Assembly (NCBI GenBank): GCA_035942915.1
Contig: DASZCR010000098.1
Coordinates: forward strand, 1 to 16,529
Direction: 5' to 3'
From: DASZCR01 sp035942915
GTDB taxonomy: Bacteria > Acidobacteriota > Blastocatellia > Pyrinomonadales > Pyrinomonadaceae
DNA: 16,529 nt
Below, piece by piece: positions 1 through 5,116 of the stretch (positions are counted from its first letter, which is position 1; each line of letters starts with the position of its first letter). The translations under genes were made by a program, and so were the position numbers. Under the pieces are notes generated by a model that worked only from the letters and a program-made list of their open reading frames with translations, was not told the origin of the DNA and searched no databases.

Positions 1-36
1 CACGGCGATCATCGCCAGGGTGAACAACACTTTCAT
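1..36 (-). CDS. N-terminal fragment of a probable secreted protein
   Basis: Only the first 12 codons lie in the window; they read MKVLFTLAMIAV. A Lys at residue 2 followed by a hydrophobic run is how a signal peptide or membrane anchor begins. The start is supported by a Shine-Dalgarno sequence, AGGAGAG, ending 4 bases upstream of the ATG. The rest of the gene lies beyond the left edge, so its function cannot be judged. Confidence 0.6.
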   Translation of the reverse strand, partial: MKVLFTLAMIAV

Positions 37-591
37 GGTTCTCTCCTGTTCTCCGGCGCGTGCTCGTTCGCGGGAGAAGGTTTAGAGTGAGGTTAATCAG
101 CGAGAGAATGTCTAAGAGCAGGAAGCGGAGAGTCGTACTCCGAGCCGGAATCGAGGGGCAATACCCATGCCGGTCGCCATCCGCGGTTCATCGTGGTCTT
201 ATTAGGCTAACAAGAGGCTCTAGTTTTCCGCGTAGTGACAAGGCGTCTACAAAAGAAGACAGGCGTGAGCGACGAGTGAGTACTTTTATTGATCTCAATC
301 GTTTGTTCAACTTGAGAATGAGCAGTCCCACGCGGAAACAAAAAGAGTCTTACCGTTTAGACTGACCTTTCTAACATCTACCAGCCGGGCAGGGTAGGCG
401 GTGTCCGATAACTGCCATTCCGTCAAATTGAAATCCTACTGCTAAGCGGGGCAGGGAAGCACAAGCAATTGTGGAGACAAGCGGTGCCAGCTACTTTGCG
501 CCTCAAAGCTTGGCACTACATCTTGTGGTGAAGGGGTTTTGAATTTCAACAGGGCAAGGATGTTGAAAACAGGTTTGCGGATGAGGCCACA
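37..591. other. noncoding stretch, about 555 bp
   Basis: I see no convincing gene here. A 101-codon open frame at 60-365 is Arg/Ser-rich, has no ribosome binding site and looks like chance. The stretch follows the last cassette of the integron-like array. It contains one hairpin (484-516) and a short inverted repeat, TTTCAACA (545-552) with TGTTGAAA (561-568). I could not find the second half of the attC half-site at 592-621 in it. Confidence 0.5.
484..516. repeat. imperfect hairpin
   Basis: GTGCCA (484-489) pairs with TGGCAC (511-516), and an inner CTTTG (494-498) pairs with CAAAG (504-508) around the loop CGCCT. There is no T-run on either side, so it is not a typical intrinsic terminator. 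It lies downstream of the last cassette gene on the minus strand and could be a degenerate recombination site or a transcript-end structure. Confidence 0.35.
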
Positions 592-621
592 TCCGCGGTC
601 GGGTGCATGCCATTGTTAGAT
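592..621 (-). repeat. attC-like half-site (R''-L'')
   Basis: Read on the minus strand, the core box ATCTAAC (621-615) fits the integron consensus RYYYAAC. It is followed by an L''-type arm, GGCATGCACCCGACC, that nearly repeats the L'' arm of the complete attC at 1175-1279. The stop codon TAA of the upstream gene lies inside the core box, as is common for gene cassettes. The matching L'-R' half is not visible within 250 bp, so the site is either truncated or highly degenerate. Confidence 0.6.
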
Positions 622-1134
622 TGCGGATTGATGTAAAAACCCGCCCTCCCACAATGCTTCACGCAGCGCTTTCGACCGAGTGAAGCCGATGTAAAACTCA
701 TGGGTGTCATACTCGGTATCGAACCTCAGGCCGCCGCGCACGGACACATTCTTAATGTCGGCGCGCGCGAAACGCATGGGCTTAGGCAGGGAGTACTCAT
801 ACTGCATCATCCGGGGCGGCTCCTTCCTGGCCTCGGCTATGTAGGCGTCAAGGCGAGGCTGTAAGGACTCGCTCGTATCGCCCTCTCTCCATAACCCCAG
901 CGCGCGCAGCCTCGGCTTGTTCGTAGTCGCCGTCAGCACTTTGACCTTCGTCACAAGGTAATCCAGTAAAACATCATCCAGCCCCGGGGGGCCGAGCAGC
1001 TTAGCCCTTTCGCCCCGCTCTCTGGCGACATTCGTATGGGGGAAGTAGTAGATGACTCCGCGGGTGATAACCAAGTCCCCACGATACTCATTCTTAAAGT
1101 AGGGGGTGTCATCAAAAGAGATGGGTAAACTCAC
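616..1134 (-). CDS. integron cassette protein of unknown function, 172 aa
   Basis: I do not recognise this protein. It is soluble, with no signal peptide or membrane segment. It is rich in charged and aromatic residues (for example DLVITRGVIYYFPHTN near residue 20 and YDTHEFYIGF near the C-terminus). I place the start at GTG 1134 because AAGGAGG lies a few bases upstream; an in-frame TTG at 1161 would extend it but lies before the ribosome binding site. The gene sits exactly between two attC-type sequences on the same strand, and its TAA stop is part of the next core box. This is the layout of a mobile gene cassette. The attC end upstream leaves only about 40 bases before the start, so it probably depends on an outside promoter or on one in the cassette leader. 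Lack of a recognisable family is normal for environmental cassettes. Confidence 0.75.
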   Translation of the reverse strand: MSLPISFDDTPYFKNEYRGDLVITRGVIYYFPHTNVARERGERAKLLGPPGLDDVLLDYLVTKVKVLTATTNKPRLRALGLWREGDTSESLQPRLDAYIAEARKEPPRMMQYEYSLPKPMRFARADIKNVSVRGGLRFDTEYDTHEFYIGFTRSKALREALWEGGFLHQSAI

Positions 1135-1174
1135 CGCCCCTCCTTCACCTCCGCAGCACAATCAAAAGAGAGCA

Positions 1175-1279
1175 ATCTAACGCCAGGCATCACCCGCCGC
1201 GAGCACAACTGCGGTACGGCCAAGTTAACGATTAAAGACCTGTAGATTCGCGGTTGGGTGCATGCCGTTCCTGTTAGGC
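1175..1279 (-). repeat. complete integron attC site, 105 bp
   Basis: On the minus strand the site begins with R'' GCCTAAC (1279-1273, consensus RYYYAAC) and ends with R' GTTAGAT (1181-1175, consensus GTTRRRY). Inside, arm GGCATGCACCC of L'' pairs with the strand opposite GGCATCACCC (1186-1195) of L', leaving one unpaired G in L''. This asymmetric extra base is the known mark of attC orientation and agrees with the direction of the flanking genes. Pairing continues through CCGCGA/TCGCGG. The length is within the usual attC range of roughly 57 to 141 bp. Confidence 0.8.
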
Positions 1280-1295
1280 TGCGGTTTTACAGCAT

Positions 1296-1580
1296 TCACC
1301 CCTTCATCGGCCCGCAATAATACCGCTTCGATTTCGGATTCCAGAAAACGTCACAACCCTTGCGCTTCTCATCGTAATTATATTCAGTGAGTATCAGGTA
1401 ACCGCCCGGGGCACTAATCATCGTCCTCGAAAGGTTACTGCCGCGCTCTCCCAACTGAGCTACATGCCTTGCGTACCTCGTTTCCCCCTTGAGGTGCGGT
1501 CGTCCGAAATAGTACTCATGCGATACGAGTACCAACAAACCGTCCCACGTCGCCTCGTTGGTGATCCAATGTTCGCGCAA
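1296..1580 (-). CDS. doubtful ORF at the end of a cassette, 94 aa
   Basis: An open frame starts at TTG 1580 and stops 17 bases before the attC core box. It overlaps the last 65 bases of the 217-aa gene in another frame. Its C-terminal half (GGYLILTEYNYDE, then FWNPKSKRYYCG) looks protein-like. Its middle (VAQLGERGS) is, however, the translation of a tRNA D-arm, a common source of false ORFs. It may be the true C-terminal continuation of the 217-aa gene after a frameshift, an independent small gene, or chance. I cannot decide between these. Confidence 0.35.
   Translation of the reverse strand: MREHWITNEATWDGLLVLVSHEYYFGRPHLKGETRYARHVAQLGERGSNLSRTMISAPGGYLILTEYNYDEKRKGCDVFWNPKSKRYYCGPMKG
1432..1468 (-). 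pseudogene. 5' fragment of a tRNA gene
   Basis: On the minus strand the sequence GTAGCTCAGTTGGGAGAGCG matches the conserved position 8 plus D-arm of type I bacterial tRNAs exactly: D-stem GCTC/GAGC and loop AGTTGGGA. It is followed by CGGCAGTAAC, which would be the 5' anticodon stem. The 3' anticodon stem, T-arm and acceptor complement are absent, so only the 5' third to half is present. It lies within the cassette between the 217-aa gene and the attC site. Confidence 0.55.
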
Positions 1581-2169
1581 GCTCCCCTTCCACCGAACTG
1601 GCCGCCTGTCGGAGAAGGCCGTTCAATTCGTCCGCGGCCTTCTGCAGTCCGCTTTCCAACGCTTTAATATCTTGCGGACATAAACCCTTCTTCAGCGCGA
1701 GAATGATGGCTAAAGGTTTCTCCAGCTCGGACAGTTTTTTGAAAGCGTTCCAGATCTGGGCTGCATAAACGGGCAGCTTCATTTTTAGCGGAATGATAGC
1801 CATAAGAGCTATGCGTGGTCCCGAAATCTTCTGCATCATCGGCAGCGAGACGAAAACCCGGTGCGTCTCGCGTACGGCCTTTCCTTGTATATTGGTGAAT
1901 TCGAATTCCCATTCGATATATGAGCTCACCTGAGCAAGCAGGATTATCGCGCCGGCCCCTTCGGTAGAAGGCACGAGGCAAACCAAATCCAAACCGATTA
2001 TCTCGTCCGAACGCGCTCCTTCCAGTTTAGAGAGTTGTCCGGTGAACGTTCTGATTTCCGGATTCTTACTGATCTTGACGACCTTACAATCTGCGGGCAC
2101 CTCTGGCTTCAGCGGGGGAATGTAACGAAACTTCACATAAAGCTTCCTTAGGCAGTCGTTCGTGCTCAT
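1516..2169 (-). CDS. unknown protein, 217 aa, in a gene-cassette region
   Basis: I do not recognise a family. The start ATG at 2169 has a strong ribosome binding site, AAGGAGA, six bases upstream. The N-terminal two thirds look like a mixed alpha/beta fold with hydrophobic strands (IIGLDLVCLV around residue 58, GAGAIILLAQ around 72). A moderately hydrophobic segment follows (GPRIALMAIIPLKMKLPVYAAQI, around 117-139), then an amphipathic, possibly coiled-coil C-terminal region (QDIKALESGLQKAADELNGLLRQAASSVEGEL). The last 20 residues are low in hydrophobicity and may be out of frame, since a second frame overlaps at the 3' end. It is upstream of a complete attC on the same strand, and a GTTAGAC core-like sequence lies 112 bases before its start, so it may be the body of a cassette of about 1 kb. 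Confidence 0.65.
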   Translation of the reverse strand: MSTNDCLRKLYVKFRYIPPLKPEVPADCKVVKISKNPEIRTFTGQLSKLEGARSDEIIGLDLVCLVPSTEGAGAIILLAQVSSYIEWEFEFTNIQGKAVRETHRVFVSLPMMQKISGPRIALMAIIPLKMKLPVYAAQIWNAFKKLSELEKPLAIILALKKGLCPQDIKALESGLQKAADELNGLLRQAASSVEGELARTLDHQRGDVGRFVGTRIA

Positions 2170-2609
2170 CTCTGCTCTCCTTTTTCGGGGGATTACATGC
2201 AGCCGATTCGGATTGTCCGACCTGACTTCCTTTCGCCATCTTCGGTGACGGCAGTTGCTCCCGAACTACCTGCCGCCAAGGTCTAACGCAGGGTGGGCGC
2301 ACTACAAGCCGCAGGTAGAGACCTCCGAATGGAGGAGCGTTGCGGCCCCCACGCTCGGATGTCACTCTTCGTAACGTTTGAGACTTATAACTAGGAAAGC
2401 GTGGCGAGGAGTGCCGTGACGATTCCTACGTAACTGTGACGGGCGGAAATCGGTGACTTGCAGAGAAGATTATTATTGCAGGGGAGAGGATTATTATGAC
2501 AGGACGGGCGAGCGGTTCGATGAAAGGAGGTTAGGCAAAGACAGGAGTATAGATAATTAGACTTGCTTAATAATCCGCCAATATTCACAACGTCCGATAA
2601 TGTATCTTA
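2170..2609. other. noncoding stretch, about 440 bp
   Basis: No gene with a ribosome binding site is visible. The stretch contains the possible core site at 2281-2287, the hairpin beside it, and an imperfect direct repeat: AGATTATTATTGCAGGG (2466-2482) and GGATTATTATGACAGG (2488-2503). A 65-codon minus-strand frame at 2391-2588 is Cys/Ser-rich and overlaps these repeats; I do not consider it a gene. Confidence 0.4.
2281..2287 (-). other. possible integron core site (GTTAGAC)
   Basis: On the minus strand GTTAGAC fits GTTRRRY and is preceded by GCGCCCACCCTGC, similar in style to an L' arm. This would be the upstream boundary of the cassette holding the 217-aa gene. I could not find a matching R''-L'' half beyond it. 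A hairpin (GCCGCA 2308-2313 with TGCGGC 2340-2345, plus CCTCC 2322-2326 with GGAGG 2331-2335) lies where the central part of an attC would be. It is weak evidence alone. Confidence 0.35.
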
Positions 2610-2618
2610 TGTAAAACG
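2610..2618. repeat. target-site duplication, left copy
   Basis: TGTAAAACG abuts the left inverted repeat of the transposon. The identical sequence abuts the right inverted repeat at 5000-5008. Confidence 0.7.
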
Positions 2619-2640
2619 GGCTTTGCCTCACAAGTTAGGC

Positions 2641-2674
2641 TTGACTCAAAAGTCCATGACTTGACCCAAAAGTC
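2641..2674. repeat. subterminal repeats, probable transposase-binding sites
   Basis: TTGACTCAAAAGTC (2641-2654) is repeated as TTGACCCAAAAGTC (2661-2674), 20 bases apart. An inverted related copy, CTGACTCAAAAGTA on the minus strand, lies at 4946-4933 near the other end, inside the transposase 3' end. Placement just inside both ends suggests transposase-binding sites. Confidence 0.55.
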
Positions 2675-2676
2675 GG

Positions 2677-2889
2677 TCACGCGCCCGCTTCTTCACGTCT
2701 CGCGTTCCCGCTAGGGAACGGCTCGCCACTATCACGTAACTGTATAAAGACTCTGATGGTCTTTTTGAGGTTAGCGACCCTAGTTTTTGCCTCCGCCAAC
2801 ATCTTCTCGGCGTCGGAAATCGCATTGTCCCAATCATTTGCAGATTTGGACAGGTGTGATAAAGATTTTTCTTGCGCTTTTTTAGACAC
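2677..2889 (-). CDS. small coiled-coil protein, 70 aa, transposon passenger
   Basis: A small, highly charged protein with heptad-like spacing over most of its length (KSANDWDNAISDAEKMLAEAKTRVANLKKTIRVFIQLRDSGEP), so probably a single helical coiled coil. I choose GTG 2889 as start because AAGGAG lies about 10 bases upstream; an ATG at 2910 is in frame but lies upstream of that site. Small helical proteins ending in a -GEPxP motif are known as orphan proteins in many genomes, but I cannot name a function. The gene diverges from the coiled-coil/winged-helix gene, and the two start regions nearly touch, so both promoters must overlap the opposite gene. Inside the transposon it could be an accessory, regulatory or antitoxin-like factor; this is inference. 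Confidence 0.6.
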   Translation of the reverse strand: MSKKAQEKSLSHLSKSANDWDNAISDAEKMLAEAKTRVANLKKTIRVFIQLRDSGEPFPSGNARREEAGA

Positions 2890-2908
2890 TTGTGATACTC
2901 TCCTTCCC

Positions 2909-3484
2909 ATGCCGAACGACTCTTACCAAGACGCGCTCCGCACGGCCACCGACGAACTCTCCGAACTCATGGAGCAACGCGAAGAGTTGCAGTCTCGCCT
3001 TTACCAAATCCAGCACAGAATTAACGTCTTGAGGGACGGAATATTTGGCCTGTGTACGATGGTGGGTGAAGACCCTTACACCACGCGCCCTGAGTTGTTC
3101 GGCAATGATGAGGCTGCGCCGGAAGTGGGATTTACCGACGCGGTGCGCGCCGTGCTGCGAAACTCCGGCAAGTTTCTCACGCCCGTTGACGTGCGTGATG
3201 AGTTGCGGCGGACGGGTTTCGACGTTGATAAATACAGGAACCCGCTCGCCTCTATCCACCAAATTCTGAGGCGTTTGGTGAAGAGTGATGAGGTGGAGAC
3301 GAATGAGGACGAAGAAAAGAAAGTCTACCGCTGGAAGGCACGTCCCGTTACCGTGTGGATAAGAACGCCCGCGGGCGGTAAGCCGCCGATTTTGAAAGAC
3401 GTTCCCGTCCCCGCGAAAGATGCGGTAGAGAAGAAAGTAGGCTTGGCGGATTTGCGCGACCCGAACAGGAAGGATGAGAAGTGA
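2909..3484 (+). CDS. coiled-coil plus winged-helix protein, 191 aa, transposon passenger
   Basis: From ATG 2909 the first 50 residues form a strong coiled coil (DELSELMEQREELQSRLYQIQHRINVLRDGI). After an acidic linker, residues 74-145 look like a winged-helix domain: FTDAVRAVLRNSGKFLTPVDVRDELRRTGFDVDKYRNPLASIHQILRRLVKSDEVE, then a basic wing KKVYRWK. This resembles HARE-HTH-like DNA-binding domains, but I am not certain of the family. The C-terminus is Lys/Asp-rich and probably disordered. The frame is open upstream to 2756, but that part overlaps the divergent gene and is not protein-like. The region before ATG 2909 lacks a Shine-Dalgarno sequence, so the start is the weak point. The stop lies 13 bases before the tRNA, so the two are probably transcribed together. 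A DNA-binding regulator of the transposon or of the tRNA is a reasonable guess. Confidence 0.7.
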   Translation: MPNDSYQDALRTATDELSELMEQREELQSRLYQIQHRINVLRDGIFGLCTMVGEDPYTTRPELFGNDEAAPEVGFTDAVRAVLRNSGKFLTPVDVRDELRRTGFDVDKYRNPLASIHQILRRLVKSDEVETNEDEEKKVYRWKARPVTVWIRTPAGGKPPILKDVPVPAKDAVEKKVGLADLRDPNRKDEK

Positions 3485-3497
3485 GGAATAAGTTAAC

Positions 3498-3585
3498 GGC
3501 GGGGTGGTAGAGAGGTTGAATACACCCGACTCCGAATCGGGCAAACCTCCGGGTTTCGTGGGTTCGAATCCCATCCCCGCCGCCA
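3498..3585 (+). tRNA. serine-type tRNA with anticodon CCG (arginine codon CGG)
   Basis: A complete 88-nt cloverleaf with encoded CCA. The acceptor stem GGCGGGG (3498-3504) pairs with CCCCGCC (3575-3581), G73 is at 3582 and CCA at 3583-3585. The D-arm GTA/TAC (3507-3509, 3521-3523) encloses GAGAGGTTGAA, the serine-type D-loop. The anticodon stem CCCGA/TCGGG (3525-3529, 3537-3541) encloses loop CTCCGAA, giving anticodon CCG at 3532-3534. The long variable arm AAACC-TCCG-GGTTT (3543-3556) and T-arm GTGGG-TTCGAAT-CCCAT (3558-3574) are intact. A long variable arm with G73 is the serine pattern; normal tRNA-Arg has a short variable loop. SerRS does not read the anticodon, so the RNA could place serine at CGG codons. 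It is probably cotranscribed with the winged-helix gene. Confidence 0.85.
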
Positions 3586-3592
3586 ACTTTTC

Positions 3593-3626
3593 AACTCCGG
3601 TGGTAGCGTCAACTACCACCGGAGTT
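3593..3626. terminator. perfect 14-bp hairpin after the tRNA
   Basis: AACTCCGGTGGTAG (3593-3606) pairs perfectly with CTACCACCGGAGTT (3613-3626) around the loop CGTCAA. It begins 8 bases after the tRNA CCA end, so it may end or protect the tRNA transcript or block read-through into the transposase. No T-run follows, so it is not a textbook intrinsic terminator. Confidence 0.55.
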
Positions 3627-3712
3627 CCAAACCACACAGCTGAAGCCATATGGCCTGAGCAACCGTTATTATACGCTTCCGCTGTGTGTACTCCAAGAGA
3701 GGAACACACACG

Positions 3713-4966
3713 ATGGACGCCAGAGCGCAACGCGGTCTTGAGATAGCCAATAGGTCGAAACTTACCCAACAGAACGGGCTTTGGCTCGTTCCCTCCGAGC
3801 ATACCAATCAGCAGTACACCGTAGACCTCGCCTCCGATAAGCCCCGCTGTACGTGCCGCGACCACGAGTTTCGGCGCGCGACGTGCAAGCATATCCACGC
3901 CGTTCTTATCGTCGTCGAGCGGACGAAGACCGTCACCACTACCACCACCGTTGAAGAGGGGAAGCCGCCCGTCACGCAGACCGTCGAGACGGAGACGGTC
4001 AAGGTTAGGCGCACCTATCGCCAAGAGTGGGCGAGTTATAACCGCGCGCAGACGCACGAAAAATCCGAGTTTCAGGCTTTGCTTTATGCGCTCTGCGCTG
4101 GCGTCGAGATGCCCGTCAACCGCTTTGGCCGCCCGCGTCTGCCGATTGCGGATATGCTCTTTAGCGTCGTGTTCAAGACCTACACGACGCTTTCGGGCCG
4201 ACGCTACGCCTCCGACCTGAAGGAAGCGCACAGGCGCGGCTTCCTCTCCGAGTGCCCGCACTACAACAGCATCAGCCGCTACCTTGAGAGCGAGGCGTTG
4301 ACGCCTTACCTCAAACAACTCATTACTGACTCTAGCTTGCCCCTCAAGAGCGTCGAGACGGACTTCGCGGTTGATAGTTCGGGATTCGCCACGGCGCACT
4401 TCCTGAGATGGTTTGACGCGAAATACGGGCGCGAGATGCGCGAACAGGATTGGGTTAAAGTCCATCTCATGTGCGGCGTGCGGACGAACGTCGTCACGTC
4501 GGTTGAAATCAGCAAGGCTTACGCGAGCGATTACAACTACTACAAGCCGCTCGTTGATAAGACCGCGCAGAGCGGTTTCAACATGAAGGAAGTAAGCGCG
4601 GACAAGGCTTACTTGGGCGCGGGCAACTTCGCCGCCACGTTGAAGCACGGGGCGATTCCGTATATCCCGTTCAAGGTCAACAGCCAGCCGAACGGGAACG
4701 GCGCGCTGTGGGCGCGCATCTACCACTTCTACAACTTCCAGCGTGACGAGTTTTTGCAGCACTACCACAAGCGTTCGAACGTCGAGACGACGTTTTCGAT
4801 GATTAAGGCGAAGTTCGGCGAACGCCTTCGGAGCAAGACGCCGACCGCCCAAGTCAACGAAGCTTTGTGCAAGGTGCTGGCTCATAACATCTGCTGCCTG
4901 ATTCAGTCGGTTTACGAGTTAGGTATCCAAGCTACTTTTGAGTCAGATTTCGCGGTTGCCTCATAA
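3713..4966 (+). CDS. SWIM zinc-finger DDE transposase, 417 aa
   Basis: The N-terminus carries a SWIM zinc finger, CxC-x9-CxH (C46, C48, C58, H60), a DNA- or protein-binding module also found on eukaryotic MULE transposases. A Thr/Val-rich linker follows (about residues 70-100). The catalytic core is DDE type: D221 in AVDSSGFAT, D297 in SADKAYLG, and E358 in NVETTFSMIKAKFG, as in IS4/IS5-like transposases. All three acidic residues are present and the frame is open throughout, so the enzyme may be active. Start ATG 3713 is preferred because AGAGAGGA precedes it; an in-frame GTG at 3686 would lie before that site. It ends 33 bases before the right end of the element, and a subterminal binding-site repeat lies inside its last codons. 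It should move the whole 2.4-kb unit. The exact IS group cannot be assigned by eye. Confidence 0.85.
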   Translation: MDARAQRGLEIANRSKLTQQNGLWLVPSEHTNQQYTVDLASDKPRCTCRDHEFRRATCKHIHAVLIVVERTKTVTTTTTVEEGKPPVTQTVETETVKVRRTYRQEWASYNRAQTHEKSEFQALLYALCAGVEMPVNRFGRPRLPIADMLFSVVFKTYTTLSGRRYASDLKEAHRRGFLSECPHYNSISRYLESEALTPYLKQLITDSSLPLKSVETDFAVDSSGFATAHFLRWFDAKYGREMREQDWVKVHLMCGVRTNVVTSVEISKAYASDYNYYKPLVDKTAQSGFNMKEVSADKAYLGAGNFAATLKHGAIPYIPFKVNSQPNGNGALWARIYHFYNFQRDEFLQHYHKRSNVETTFSMIKAKFGERLRSKTPTAQVNEALCKVLAHNICCLIQSVYELGIQATFESDFAVAS

Positions 4967-4999
4967 CGGCTGTCAGTTTGAGAGTTCTGAGGCAAGGCC

Positions 5000-5008
5000 T
5001 GTAAAACG
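5000..5008. repeat. target-site duplication, right copy
   Basis: TGTAAAACG directly follows the right end of the transposon. It is the second copy of the sequence at 2610-2618. Confidence 0.7.
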
Positions 5009-5116
5009 GGCACGGCTCGGTGTCCGCCGTTACCCCATAAGATTCAGAGACTGCGTGTAGCTCAGGAAGTCAAGGCCGCCCCATATCCCATGTACGTACG
5101 AGGCTGCCTCTAACCG

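Larger units (their letters stand above)
2619..4999 (+). mobile_element. 2.4-kb transposon carrying a tRNA gene and two small genes
   Basis: The left end GGCTTTGCCTCACAAG (2619-2634) and the inverted right end GGCCTTGCCTCAGAAC (4999-4984) match at 13 of 16 positions. Directly outside both ends is the same 9-bp sequence, TGTAAAACG (2610-2618 and 5000-5008), as expected for a target-site duplication. The next bases GGC also match, so the duplication could be up to 12 bp. The unit holds a DDE transposase at its right end and, as passengers, a coiled-coil protein, a winged-helix protein and a tRNA. A 9-12 bp duplication and the DDE spacing fit IS4-like elements. The matching duplication suggests a recent, intact insertion. 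Confidence 0.75.

Noticed and set aside
60..365. 101-codon plus-strand frame
   Set aside because: Arg/Ser-rich composition, no ribosome binding site and no recognisable domain; probably chance.
2391..2588. 65-codon minus-strand frame
   Set aside because: Runs through simple direct repeats, Cys/Ser/Asn-rich, and lacks a ribosome binding site.
1..2620. integron integrase gene
   Set aside because: No tyrosine recombinase frame is present on either strand beside the attC sites.
3504..3746. 80-codon plus-strand frame beginning MVERLNTPDSESG
   Set aside because: It is a translation of the tRNA and following hairpin, a well-known type of false gene.
2882..4885. 667-codon minus-strand frame
   Set aside because: Antisense to the winged-helix gene, the tRNA and the transposase; composition is that of a shadow frame of GC-rich coding DNA.
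5055..5075. tRNA-like GTAGCTCAGG near the right transposon flank
   Set aside because: Only half a D-arm matches; no pairing stem or T-loop follows.
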